NCBI RefSeq assembly: GCF_039522935.1
Contig: NZ_BAAAEI010000006.1
Location: 1 to 64,000, forward strand
Direction of reading: 5' to 3'
Length of the DNA stretch: 64,000 nt
Origin: Bowmanella denitrificans
GTDB lineage: Bacteria; Pseudomonadota; Gammaproteobacteria; Enterobacterales; Alteromonadaceae
This document shows positions 7,683 to 16,006 of this stretch, piece after piece. The notes beneath the pieces were generated by a model that saw only the letters and a program-made list of their open reading frames with translations, made no database searches and was not told the origin of the DNA. The translations under genes were made by a program, and so were the position numbers. Each line of letters starts with the position of its first letter. Within the stretch, counting starts at the first letter, position 1.

Positions 7683-10196
7683 ATGTCTTACGCCATTGAA
7701 ATCAAATATGCAGCCCGGCTGCTGCTTAGCAAGCCCTTATTCAGTGTGACCGCCATGTTGATTGTGGCGGTGGGCTTGGGGCTGACCATTTACACCTTGT
7801 TGCTACTTAATCAGCTGATTTTTAAGCCCATGACCCTCAGCGCTGGCACCCCGTTGGTGGCCATTGAGGGGGAATTTCATACCAGCCATGGGCGGGGGCA
7901 ACGCGCCGATATTTATCACCTTAATCAGATAAGTGCCGACTCACAACTGTTGCAGGGCATGAGCCAGTACCGGCCGGGTGTTCAGACTATTGCAGGGGTA
8001 GGGGAACAGGGCAATGCCAAGATGCTCAGTGCTGCCCACAGCCAATGGAATCTGTTTGAAGTATTGGGCATTCAGCCTGTGCTGGGGCGTGGCTTTGGCC
8101 CGCAGGATCAGGACCAGGGCGCACCGCCGGTCAGCGTGATTAGCCATGCACTGTGGCAGGGGCATTTTGCTGCTGATCCACAGATCATAGGCAAAGCTGT
8201 GCGTATTGATGGTCAGTCCCGCACTATTATTGGGGTGATGCCGGCGGGCTTTGCGTTTCCTGCCACGGCCCAGATTTGGCAGCCCATTCCCCTTACAAGG
8301 TTATCGCCTAGCGAGCCTTCCACGGCGTATGCCGACAGTTTGTATGCGGTTGCACGGCTTAAACCCGATGTGTCTTTAGCGCAATTTCAGCAGGAATTAA
8401 AACACATACTGCAGCGCCATTTTCAGGCCTTACCTGCAGAGTTAGCCTGGCGGGCCGCATCACCCGGCGGGCATATCCGGGCCTTTCCCTTTAAGCTGAG
8501 TCACGACAGCATTGCGCAGCATTATGCGGTGTTTATGGCCATGCTGGTGGTGGTGCTGTTGATCCTGCTGCTAACCGGCATCAATGTGGGTAATTTGTTG
8601 CTGGTACGGGTAAATGAACGTATCAAGGAAGTGGCCATCCGTATTTCTCTGGGCGTGCCAAGAAAGCGCCTGATTGTGCAAATGCTGCTGGAAAGCACCT
8701 TGATATGCGCCTTGGGCGGGCTTGTGGCACTTGCCCTGGCGAGCGGCGGCGTGCATCTTACCAACCTGGTGTTTGAAGAGATTTTTGCGGTAACCCAGCA
8801 ACGGCCGTTCTGGTGGTATGTACAGCTCGACCTTGAGGCGGTTTTGCTGCTGCTGGCTATGCTGGTGGTGATGGTTATTATCACCGGCTTGATCCCTGCC
8901 TTACGCGCCCTGTCCGGTGATGTAAATGCTCTGCTTCGGGATGGTACCCGCGGGGCGCTGAGTAAAAGAGCCCAGTGGACCAACAAAGCCCTGGTGGTGG
9001 CAGAAATCAGCCTGTCCTGTGTGGTATTAAGTGTTGCTACCATGTTGCTCAGTACCAGTTATGCATCGCAACAGGCAGATTATGGCGTCACCACCGACAA
9101 GCGCATCACCGCAGATATTGTGCTGCCGTCGGGCACCTATCCCTGGCAGGCAGGTGATTTAGAAAGCAAGCTAAAGCGCAATCACTTTTACTATCGGCTG
9201 AAAGACGAGTTGGAAGCTTTGCCGCATATTCACAGTGCGGCGTATTTCACCAGCCCACCGGGTACCGGCGGCGGGGTGTCTCACTTTGAGATCCGGGGCC
9301 GCGCCGCACAGGTATATAACGAAAATCCGCAGTGGAACTTTGAAACCGTTAGCAGGGATGCCTGGCATACAGTGGGCATCACCCTGATTGACGGGCGCAG
9401 CTTTACTCTTGATGATGCGGCCATCGAGCGGATTGAAGCGGGTGAACAGACGGCCCCGGCAGTGATTAATGCCGCCATCGCCAGGGATTTGTTTCCTGAT
9501 GGTGATGCTATTGGTCAGCAGGTGCGTACGGTGACCGAGGATTGGCACAGTGAGTGGCGCACTATTATCGGGGTGGTGTCAGATACCGTACACGGCCCGA
9601 CTATGCAGGCCACCAGTGCCCGGCATACCGGCTATGGGTTGATGGAGCTGCGACCCTGGCTGATGACCATAGTGATTCATTATTCCGGCCCGCAGGGGCA
9701 GGCTGAAGCAATGCTGCGACAAGCGATTAATCGCATCGATGCAGATGTAACGCCGCACAATGTGCAAAGCTACGACAATCTGGTTAAACAACCCATGAAA
9801 CTGGTGGATGCGGTGAATCGGATCTTCCTGTTAGCCGGGCTGGTGGCCCTGGTGCTGGCCGGTTCCGGGATTTATGCGGTGTCGGCCAATACCATTATGC
9901 TGCAAAGCCAGGAGATTGCTACGCGCCGGGCGTTGGGAGCGCGCAACGGTCAAATTGTCGCGCTGTTTTTAAAACAGGCCGCAGGGCAATTACTGTTGGG
10001 TGTTAGTGCGGGGCTGCTGATATCGCTTTGGCTGGTCGGCCAGATTACTCAGTCCATTGTATTGCTGGGCAACAGTTACCTGATGGGTTTACTGGGGATC
10101 CCGGCATTTATTGCCATATTGGTACTGCTTGCCACCTATTTGCCAACCCGCAAACTATTGCACAAAGAACCGGCTGCGGCGCTGCATCAGGTGTGA
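7683..10196 (+). CDS. Large FtsX/MacB-like ABC permease with duplicated core
   Basis: The 837-residue permease has a TM helix at about 20-42, a MacB-type periplasmic domain (with YRPGVQTIAG and QDQDQGAPPVSVISHALWQ), three TM helices around 280-410, then a second copy of the arrangement: TM near 435-455, periplasmic domain to about 690, and three TMs near 705-825. Both halves carry FtsX-type helices (VAIRISLGVPR and IATRRALGAR). This doubled architecture is that of ADOP-like permeases, so a single polypeptide may replace the MacB dimer. AAGGAA precedes the ATG. The substrate could be a peptide or toxic compound, as the linked two-component system suggests, but this is inference. Confidence 0.93.
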   Translation: MSYAIEIKYAARLLLSKPLFSVTAMLIVAVGLGLTIYTLLLLNQLIFKPMTLSAGTPLVAIEGEFHTSHGRGQRADIYHLNQISADSQLLQGMSQYRPGVQTIAGVGEQGNAKMLSAAHSQWNLFEVLGIQPVLGRGFGPQDQDQGAPPVSVISHALWQGHFAADPQIIGKAVRIDGQSRTIIGVMPAGFAFPATAQIWQPIPLTRLSPSEPSTAYADSLYAVARLKPDVSLAQFQQELKHILQRHFQALPAELAWRAASPGGHIRAFPFKLSHDSIAQHYAVFMAMLVVVLLILLLTGINVGNLLLVRVNERIKEVAIRISLGVPRKRLIVQMLLESTLICALGGLVALALASGGVHLTNLVFEEIFAVTQQRPFWWYVQLDLEAVLLLLAMLVVMVIITGLIPALRALSGDVNALLRDGTRGALSKRAQWTNKALVVAEISLSCVVLSVATMLLSTSYASQQADYGVTTDKRITADIVLPSGTYPWQAGDLESKLKRNHFYYRLKDELEALPHIHSAAYFTSPPGTGGGVSHFEIRGRAAQVYNENPQWNFETVSRDAWHTVGITLIDGRSFTLDDAAIERIEAGEQTAPAVINAAIARDLFPDGDAIGQQVRTVTEDWHSEWRTIIGVVSDTVHGPTMQATSARHTGYGLMELRPWLMTIVIHYSGPQGQAEAMLRQAINRIDADVTPHNVQSYDNLVKQPMKLVDAVNRIFLLAGLVALVLAGSGIYAVSANTIMLQSQEIATRRALGARNGQIVALFLKQAAGQLLLGVSAGLLISLWLVGQITQSIVLLGNSYLMGLLGIPAFIAILVLLATYLPTRKLLHKEPAAALHQV

Positions 10197-10563
10197 GCTT
10201 TTTAGCGAGGATTGCTGACTTATAGGTATATTTCATACGGATGACAGTGGCCTTGCCATTGTTACCCGTAAGGGGCGGAAAATTGTGCTAACACTCAGCA
10301 TCAGATTGCCTGTTAACACAGGCATCAAAGTAAGCTTATCAGAGCCGGTTGTTACATTGAGATCAATATTGTTGCAATTATTGGCCTTGTTATAACAAGT
10401 TTCAGGCGGCACAATTGTCTGCTGACCTGATAAGAAATGGCGGTAGCATCGAGGGCCTTCCTCAAAAATCTCTCCAGGTATATACAAAACAATACCAGCA
10501 ACAATCGCCGGTCAGCCACTTTTCATCCCATGCCAACGCCAGATCAAACAAAGAGGTGTCACT
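10197..10563. other. 367-base intergenic stretch
   Basis: No supported gene. A reverse-strand frame at 10,233-10,487 starts with TTG and matches nothing I recognise. The last 60 bases form the leader of the DUF6194 gene, with AGAGGTG as its ribosome-binding site. No strong terminator was seen after the permease gene. Confidence 0.5.
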
Positions 10564-11025
10564 ATGACTCAAGACGACATTCGCAATTACTTAAGTGCTA
10601 ACCAATCTGTGTACATTCAGGTGGCAAGTCCACAAGATGGCTCGCCTGAAGCAGCATGGGGTGACACCTTTGTCTTTTTAAAACGCAAGAATGGCGAACT
10701 AGGCAAAATGCCTTTTATCACCATAGTGACCAGTGACTATGAAGGCTTTGACTACGAATCAAATCTTAATCGTCCGGATATCTTTCGCCTTAATATGGAT
10801 GTCGGCAGGGAGAAATTTGCTGAGCTCTTTAGCTTCACCCCCAAAGAGTTCAGCGCAAATCGCAGTAAATTTGATTTCTCTGCCAGCGATGTATTGTTTC
10901 CTCACCCAGTGTATGGTGAATATGGATGGGCATCGGTGATTAGCCCTCGGCCTGGCTCGGTTGCCATGGTGAAATCACTTTTAGACTATTCATTACACCG
11001 GGCTGGCGCTGATACGGCAGTATAA
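10564..11025 (+). CDS. DUF6194 family protein
   Basis: The 153-residue cytosolic protein matches the DUF6194 pattern from memory: an N-terminal helix, a central PFITIVTSDYEGFD strand, NRPDIFRLNMDVGREKFAELF, then DVLFPHPVYGEYGWASVISP. This group is often annotated near MmcQ/YjbR-like proteins, but no activity is established. AGAGGTG precedes the ATG by about 7 bases. The gene stands alone between two non-coding stretches in an accessory segment. Confidence 0.75.
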   Translation: MTQDDIRNYLSANQSVYIQVASPQDGSPEAAWGDTFVFLKRKNGELGKMPFITIVTSDYEGFDYESNLNRPDIFRLNMDVGREKFAELFSFTPKEFSANRSKFDFSASDVLFPHPVYGEYGWASVISPRPGSVAMVKSLLDYSLHRAGADTAV

Positions 11026-11285
11026 CGTTGCGCTTGCATAGCTTTCATACCTGTGTCTGTCATGGCTCATGTTGTTGAACGTGGCCTGAGGTTTGAAAAC
11101 GTCAGATCGAGATTAATTTGCCAGACAGGGTTCTGTTTTAAGACAAGGTAGAGATTTAATACAAAGGGCTGGTCATCGCTTTCTGGCGATGGCCTTCAGT
11201 ATAGCTATGCAGCATCGCATCGACTAAGAACGAACCATTTTGGCCAAGAACTGCGTAGATGGCCTGCGTTTATAAGGATATGACC
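11026..11285. other. Intergenic stretch before the VOC stub
   Basis: 260 bases without a supported gene. The end carries an intact ribosome-binding site (AAGGAT) for the truncated VOC frame. The remainder shows no clear motif. Confidence 0.4.
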
Positions 11286-11366
11286 ATGGATGTGACCGAT
11301 ATCAAAGCCTTTATTCCCAGTAAGGATTATAAGGTTTCCCAGTCTTTTTATACCGATATCGATTAA
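11286..11366 (+). pseudogene. Truncated glyoxalase/VOC-family gene (5' stub)
   Basis: The 26-codon frame reads TDIKAFIPSKDYKVSQSFYTDI, the first beta-strand and helix of VOC (glyoxalase/bleomycin-resistance) proteins, which are normally 110-150 residues. The frame ends in TAA directly after YTDID. It keeps a good ribosome-binding site and ATG. Its last four bases overlap the end of the opposing DUF2845 gene, so the missing part has been replaced by that gene. Confidence 0.7.
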
Positions 11367-11665
11367 CTGCGGGGACCGGTAATAATTTTGTTAAGTACGC
11401 CGTTGTGAAATTCCAGGATTTTTAAAAACCTACCTTCACCCGGGTCATACATATACCGCACAACATTAATGTAGGCGTCATCAATCTTTACATATCCAAC
11501 GGTTTCTTCTTCATCGGGCCCCCCACACTTTTGTTTCACTTCCAGGGTAGTGTCACCCTCCATAACTAACTTTTGATTGCATCTAAAACTATCTGCTTTT
11601 GCTGGAGTACCGGATAGTAAGAAGCATACCAGCGCCAGTGCTTTCGAATTAGATTTACGTTCCAT
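11363..11665 (-). CDS. DUF2845-like secreted small protein
   Basis: The 100-residue product has a signal peptide (basic MERKSNSK start, hydrophobic ALALVCFLLS, cleavage near AKA-DS). The mature part, SFRCNQKLVMEGDTTLEVKQKCG, matches the DUF2845 pattern of a short periplasmic or secreted protein with two cysteines (mature C5 and the later KCGGP) that probably form a disulfide. Function unknown. AGGGAA precedes the ATG. It is convergent with the VOC stub and divergent from the palindrome-controlled operon to the right. Confidence 0.75.
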   Translation of the reverse strand: MERKSNSKALALVCFLLSGTPAKADSFRCNQKLVMEGDTTLEVKQKCGGPDEEETVGYVKIDDAYINVVRYMYDPGEGRFLKILEFHNGVLNKIITGPRS

Positions 11666-11779
11666 TGCATTTCCCTAATGAGTCCAGTTGCCATCCACCA
11701 GTAACAGCTTATGCCAATAGGCCACGAATATCATTGGCCTTATCTATGTTCTGATGACATTTCTGATAATCCTATTAAC

Positions 11780-11855
11780 TTTCCATTGTGGAAAATAATA
11801 ACTTGCCATATTGGAAAGTTAATGATTAAACTTACTTTCCATGATGGAAAGTAAG
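11780..11855 (+). promoter_or_regulatory. Three copies of a TTTCCA-N3-TGGAAA palindrome
   Basis: Site 1 (11,780-11,794) is TTTCCA-TTG-TGGAAA. Site 2 (11,802-11,818) has arms CTTGCCA and TGGAAAG around TAT, with one mismatch. Site 3 (11,831-11,855) has perfect 11-bp arms CTTACTTTCCA and TGGAAAGTAAG around TGA. Centres are 23 and 33 bases apart. Site 3 runs into the ribosome-binding site of the next gene. These are likely operators for the winged-helix regulator encoded as second gene of this operon, giving autoregulation. Confidence 0.75.
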
Positions 11856-11863
11856 GATGGGAA

Positions 11864-12334
11864 ATGAAACAACAGGATACGTCTGCGGCCAGCGCGAAAG
11901 GGGCGCTGGATACAATGCGCAGCAGTCAACAGGCTCTGCTGGAAAGCTTTGTGCCCTCAGTGTGGATAAGAGTGGTCATGAGTCTAAGCCTGGGGGCGAT
12001 ACTCTTTGGCTATGGTATGACGGAACATGAAAATAACTGGGCGCTGGCCATCTGGGTTGGCGCGTTAGGCTTTGGTTTGTCATCGGTCCTGTACACTTAT
12101 ACTTATCGGTTACAAGGGATCCGAATTCGGTTTTTTCCGCGCTTTTATCAGACTGAAAAAATCCATATTTACACCGGTATTGGTTTTGCCGCGCTGGGCT
12201 TTGGCAGCCGCTTTATGCGCACCGAACTGGGTATGGAGTTTGGGCCTTATCTATGCGCCACTGCTGCGGCTGTGTTGTTTTTCTGGCTACAAAGACGATT
12301 CCCAACAGGGGAAGTCGGGATTAAGGGCGTTTAA
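11864..12334 (+). CDS. Small membrane protein in a self-regulated operon
   Basis: The 156-residue protein has a polar N-terminus and about four TM helices (residues 34-50, 60-78, 106-122 and 128-143). I do not recognise a named family with certainty; it resembles uncharacterised integral proteins that pair with small winged-helix regulators. GTAAGGATGGGAA before the ATG is both ribosome-binding site and part of the palindromic operator. The downstream regulator gene begins directly after the TAA. A stress- or ligand-sensing pair is a reasonable guess, not shown. Confidence 0.75.
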   Translation: MKQQDTSAASAKGALDTMRSSQQALLESFVPSVWIRVVMSLSLGAILFGYGMTEHENNWALAIWVGALGFGLSSVLYTYTYRLQGIRIRFFPRFYQTEKIHIYTGIGFAALGFGSRFMRTELGMEFGPYLCATAAAVLFFWLQRRFPTGEVGIKGV

Positions 12335-12631
12335 ATGGCTGAGCTGGATCTTGTTATTCATGCACCCAACAGGCTACAGATTTGTGCCATGCTGGCGACC
12401 AGCGCAGAGCTGGATTTCAGGCTGATTCGCGAACAACTGGGAGTGACTGACTCGGTGCTGTCCAAGCACCTTAAAGCACTGGAAACAGCGCAATATATTC
12501 AGTTGAAAAAGCGCAATCACAATGGCCGCCCCCGTACCTGGATTGCCTTGACCCGCCAGGGCCAACAGGCATTTGAACACCATGTAGAGGCGTTAAAAGC
12601 CATTATCAATATGGGGGGGCAAGCTGATTGA
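12335..12631 (+). CDS. Winged-helix transcriptional regulator
   Basis: The 98-residue protein is a single winged-helix domain: ELDLVIHAPNRLQICAMLATSAELDFRLIREQLG, recognition helix around TDSVLSKHLKALETAQYIQLKK, then the wing and TWIALTRQGQQAFEHHVEAL. This is the MarR/ArsR-like HTH_34 pattern without metal-binding cysteines. It is translated from an ATG adjacent to the stop of the membrane-protein gene. The TTTCCA-N3-TGGAAA palindromes upstream of the operon are its expected operators. The inducing signal is unknown. Confidence 0.9.
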   Translation: MAELDLVIHAPNRLQICAMLATSAELDFRLIREQLGVTDSVLSKHLKALETAQYIQLKKRNHNGRPRTWIALTRQGQQAFEHHVEALKAIINMGGQAD

Positions 12632-12704
12632 GCTTTGTTGGCAGCAAAGGTGCTTTAGTGGCTATAGGCGGTTAAGCAAACGGCAGTCGCTAAGGCGCGG
12701 GTCT

Positions 12705-13658
12705 TTAATCCATTATCTTCAGCACCTTGTTCTGATATATATCATCGGCCAATTCCGGATAAGGGTTACGTACGCCCCAGCGTTTGGTCAGCGTCTGAAA
12801 AAAGGGCTTGGGCCGGTCTCTTATTAACAAGCGATTGATATCGGCTATGACTTTCTGCATCGCTTGCTGGCAGCGAATGGCCGCCAGGCCATATTGTCCG
12901 GCGGTTTCAGATAATGACAGCATACGGAAACTGTCGTGCGCTAAGCCCAGGGTTTTTGTGGCGAAGGCCATTTGCGGGAAGTAGTCAATCAGATAGTCAA
13001 TGTTGCCGCGCTGCAACATGCTGTACAGGCCAATGAAATCCTCGGCTGAGCGTTCAATCAGGTTCACCGGTTGACCGTTTTTTCCTCTGAATGCGCTGTT
13101 TTTATGATGCGCTTGCAATAACTGATCGAGCTTTTGCCCCAGCGGCCGGCCGGCCTGAATACCGAGTTTCAGTTGTGGCTGTTGCAACAATTCCGCCAGG
13201 GACTCCTGTTCGGCAAAGGCATATTTGCTGTGTTTGGCAACCACCAGGCTGTGCATAAAAAATACTGTGTGCGGGGCACTTAGCAGCCACGGTGTATCTT
13301 CGCGCAGCTCTGGTGGTTGATAGAATGCTGCCGCATCGCAGATAGGGACACCATTGGCCGCTTCGCGCTCCATTCTTAAATAGTTGGGAAACACCACTCG
13401 CTGATGCTGATAGGTCGGCAGCGCGGATTCCAGGTAATCAATTAATTTGTCGGTGTAACCCTGGCCCTGAAGCTCGCCTTTAAGGATATATAAAGGCGGA
13501 AAGTCAAAGTTAGCCCAGATGATCTTTTGTGGCGGCTGTGCTTTGGCTGGGAAAAGTACCAAGCACAGTAGCCAGCCACTTAGGAACAACCAGATGCTAT
13601 GTGTTGTTGCCTTCTGTACTCGCCTGACCATCGGCAAAAACCGCCCGCAGTTTATCAT
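12705..13658 (-). CDS. Periplasmic solute-binding-like protein (TIGR02285 type)
   Basis: The 317-residue product has an extended N-terminus with a hydrophobic signal segment (WLFLSGWLLCLVLFPAKA, about residues 23-40) followed by a type 2 periplasmic-binding fold (IIWANFDFPPLYI start, later KLGIQAGRPLG and GNIDYLIDYFPQ). It resembles the TIGR02285 group related to amino-acid-binding proteins. No permease is encoded nearby, so it may be a stand-alone sensor or receptor. The start could also be Met10. It lies 9 bases after the amidohydrolase gene and is probably cotranscribed with it. Confidence 0.75.
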   Translation of the reverse strand: MINCGRFLPMVRRVQKATTHSIWLFLSGWLLCLVLFPAKAQPPQKIIWANFDFPPLYILKGELQGQGYTDKLIDYLESALPTYQHQRVVFPNYLRMEREAANGVPICDAAAFYQPPELREDTPWLLSAPHTVFFMHSLVVAKHSKYAFAEQESLAELLQQPQLKLGIQAGRPLGQKLDQLLQAHHKNSAFRGKNGQPVNLIERSAEDFIGLYSMLQRGNIDYLIDYFPQMAFATKTLGLAHDSFRMLSLSETAGQYGLAAIRCQQAMQKVIADINRLLIRDRPKPFFQTLTKRWGVRNPYPELADDIYQNKVLKIMD

Positions 13659-13667
13659 GCTGACATA

Positions 13668-15236
13668 CTATTGCTGCGCCGCTTTGGCAGCAACGACCAT
13701 TTCACGTACATCAGCCAGCAAGGCTTTGGCGTCATACACAATGCCGTCTTTAATGCTGTATTTTACCCCACCGACACGGGTGGGGCGGTTGTTATCATCC
13801 AGCTTAAAATGGCCGGTGCCATACAATACTTTAAAGTTGGCCAGTGGGTTTTCCTCTACAATCACCAAATCGGCCAGTTTACCAACGCTGACGGAGCCTA
13901 TCTCGTCTTCCAACCCCAGTGCCTGTGCACCATTTAAGGTGGCGGCTTGAATCACTTCCAGGGCGTTAAAACCGGCTTCGCGCAACAGTTCCAACTCGCG
14001 GATATAACCAAAACCGTAGATTTTATAGATGTAGCCTGAGTCTGAGCCGGTAGTCACCCGGCCGCCCTGGTTTTTATAGTCGTTTAAAAACGCCATCCAC
14101 AGCTGGTAGTTTTGTTTCCAGGCAATTTCATCGTCTGTGGTCCAGTCAAACCAATAACTGCCATGGGCATAGCGATTGGGCTGAAAAAATTCCCACAGGG
14201 TCGGCAGCGTGTAATCCTGATGCCAGATAGCCTGCTGTTCGCGCATCAGGTCGCGGCTGGCTTCGTAGATGGTCAGGGTGGGGTTGAGGGTAAAATCCAG
14301 TGCAAGTAATTCGTCGCGCACCTGACGCCATTTTTCGCTGCCGGGTTTGGCGGCCTGTTGCCATAAGCGACCGGCTTCGGCAAAACGATGCTGCTCATTA
14401 TTGTAATTGTAGTTGGCCGAGTAGTTCTGAATTCGCTGTCCTTCAAACAGTGCTTCGGGTAAACCATACCAGTGTTCCATGGTGGTCAGACCCAGTCGGG
14501 CGGAGTCCAGTACATTCATGCTCATTACGTTGAGCTGGGCATGGTGCATGGCGCTGCCAAGCCCTTGTTTTTTGGCTTCTTGCAATGCGGCCTGCATGAT
14601 TTTTGGCGCCGCACCAAAGAACTTAATGCCTTTGGCACCGTGTTTTGCCGCCCATTTTACCCAGTCCCGTGCCTGCTCGGCGGTATAAATGGGGGATTCA
14701 CTGCCCAGACCAAAACCAAAATAAGGGATGATTCGGGGCGCAACCACCTGGTTCTTGTCGCTGCGCCTGACATGGTCCAGTACCCAGTCCACGCCGTTAA
14801 AGCTGCCGGGTTCGCGCACAGTGGTAATGCCATGAGCCAGCCATAGCTTAAATACGTACTCGGCTGGAATATTGTCCGCAGAGCCACCAATATGGCCGTG
14901 CAAATCAATAAAACCGGGCAACACGTAATGGCCTTCAAGGGCTAGTTGCTGGTCACCTGGCTGAGCTTTGGGACGCCCTTCGGCCAGAATCGGTACACCG
15001 GGATTGCCGACATTGTAGATGCCGGCGATGCGATTTTTTTCGATAACAATGTCAACCGGACCACGGGCTGGCGCGCCTTCGCCATTGACCAGAGTAACGC
15101 CGCGCAAAATCAAGCGGGAGTAGGGGCCTTGGCCTTCATCTGCGGCCCGCTCGGGGGCACTGGCACCGGGTTTGGCCCAGGTATGCAAACTCAACAAGGT
15201 GCCTAGCAGCAATGCCTGGAATTGGCGTATTTTCAT
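13668..15236 (-). CDS. Secreted metal-dependent amidohydrolase
   Basis: The 522-residue product has a signal peptide (MKIRQFQALLLGTLLSLHTWA-KP) and an amidohydrolase TIM barrel. Metal-binding features are visible: HGHIGG after the FIDL strand (HxH), later MHHAQLN and MEHWYGL, and GSDSG near the C-terminal side. The C-terminal AATLNGAQALGLEDEIGSVSVGKLADLVIVE is typical of imidazolonepropionase- or prolidase-like members. I chose the ATG preceded by AAAGGA, 30 codons inside the longest frame. The substrate is unknown. It is upstream of the binding-protein gene in the same orientation. Confidence 0.9.
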   Translation of the reverse strand: MKIRQFQALLLGTLLSLHTWAKPGASAPERAADEGQGPYSRLILRGVTLVNGEGAPARGPVDIVIEKNRIAGIYNVGNPGVPILAEGRPKAQPGDQQLALEGHYVLPGFIDLHGHIGGSADNIPAEYVFKLWLAHGITTVREPGSFNGVDWVLDHVRRSDKNQVVAPRIIPYFGFGLGSESPIYTAEQARDWVKWAAKHGAKGIKFFGAAPKIMQAALQEAKKQGLGSAMHHAQLNVMSMNVLDSARLGLTTMEHWYGLPEALFEGQRIQNYSANYNYNNEQHRFAEAGRLWQQAAKPGSEKWRQVRDELLALDFTLNPTLTIYEASRDLMREQQAIWHQDYTLPTLWEFFQPNRYAHGSYWFDWTTDDEIAWKQNYQLWMAFLNDYKNQGGRVTTGSDSGYIYKIYGFGYIRELELLREAGFNALEVIQAATLNGAQALGLEDEIGSVSVGKLADLVIVEENPLANFKVLYGTGHFKLDDNNRPTRVGGVKYSIKDGIVYDAKALLADVREMVVAAKAAQQ

Positions 15237-15371
15237 TATTTTTCCTTTACTTATTTTCGTGGCGCGCAGTTGCCCGGGCAAAAAGGTCAGCAGCCTGCAG
15301 TAAAAGCCCTGTGAAAAGTTAAGCATATGTTATAAAAATACTTTGTGGCGTTGGAATTTAGGGAGAACAAC

Positions 15372-15905
15372 ATGGGAATCATAAAAAAAATTGCTCTTGG
15401 GTTGGTGTTGCTGATTGTACTGTTTTTTGCGGTGGGCTTTATGTTGCCCTCTGAGTTCAGGGTGGAGCGCTCTATTACCATTGACGCCCCCGCTGAAAAA
15501 ATTTACCCCCAAGTGGCGGACTTACAAAAGTGGCAGGATTGGGGCGTGTGGTTTAAGCGCGATCCCGCCATGCAGGTTCATTACGATGGCCCTACAGCTG
15601 AGGTGGGAATGCGTTCAGAGTGGATAAGTGCCCAGGAAGGCAGCGGCGTGATGGAGATTATTGCCGCCGATCCGGACAAGCGACTGGTGTACAGCCTATA
15701 TTTCCCCGAATTTGAAATGGGCAGCACCGGTGAAATTATTTTGACCGACGAAGAAGGCAAAACCCGTGTGCAATGGGTGGATTATGGTGATGTGGGCAGC
15801 AACCCCATCAATCATTATTTTGCGGTGATGATGGACTCCATGGTCGGGCCGGATTTTGAAATGGGCCTGGCCAACCTTAAGACCCTGGTTGAGAACAGCC
15901 GTTAG
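15372..15905 (+). CDS. SRPBCC (START-like) family protein with N-terminal membrane anchor
   Basis: The 177-residue protein starts with one hydrophobic helix (residues 4-23), followed by an SRPBCC fold: SEFRVERSITIDAPAEKI, YPQVADLQKWQDWGVW, and the C-terminal helix FEMGLANLKTLVE. The family forms a deep hydrophobic pocket for lipids or other ligands; this one would face the periplasm or stay membrane-bound. GGGAGAAC precedes the chosen ATG, nine codons inside the longest frame. It diverges from the amidohydrolase gene. The ligand is unknown. Confidence 0.87.
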   Translation: MGIIKKIALGLVLLIVLFFAVGFMLPSEFRVERSITIDAPAEKIYPQVADLQKWQDWGVWFKRDPAMQVHYDGPTAEVGMRSEWISAQEGSGVMEIIAADPDKRLVYSLYFPEFEMGSTGEIILTDEEGKTRVQWVDYGDVGSNPINHYFAVMMDSMVGPDFEMGLANLKTLVENSR

Positions 15906-16006
15906 TGGTGTCCGTTGGTCTTATGAAAATAGAATTTGGTCCCGTGCCGGTTGATTCGTTGCACTATGACTGATGCACTAGCGGAAGTTACAGCGAGTTA
16001 ACATCT

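Noticed and set aside
10233..10487. Reverse-strand 84-codon frame after the permease gene
   Set aside because: It starts with TTG, has no recognisable family pattern and lies in a region with no other coding signal.
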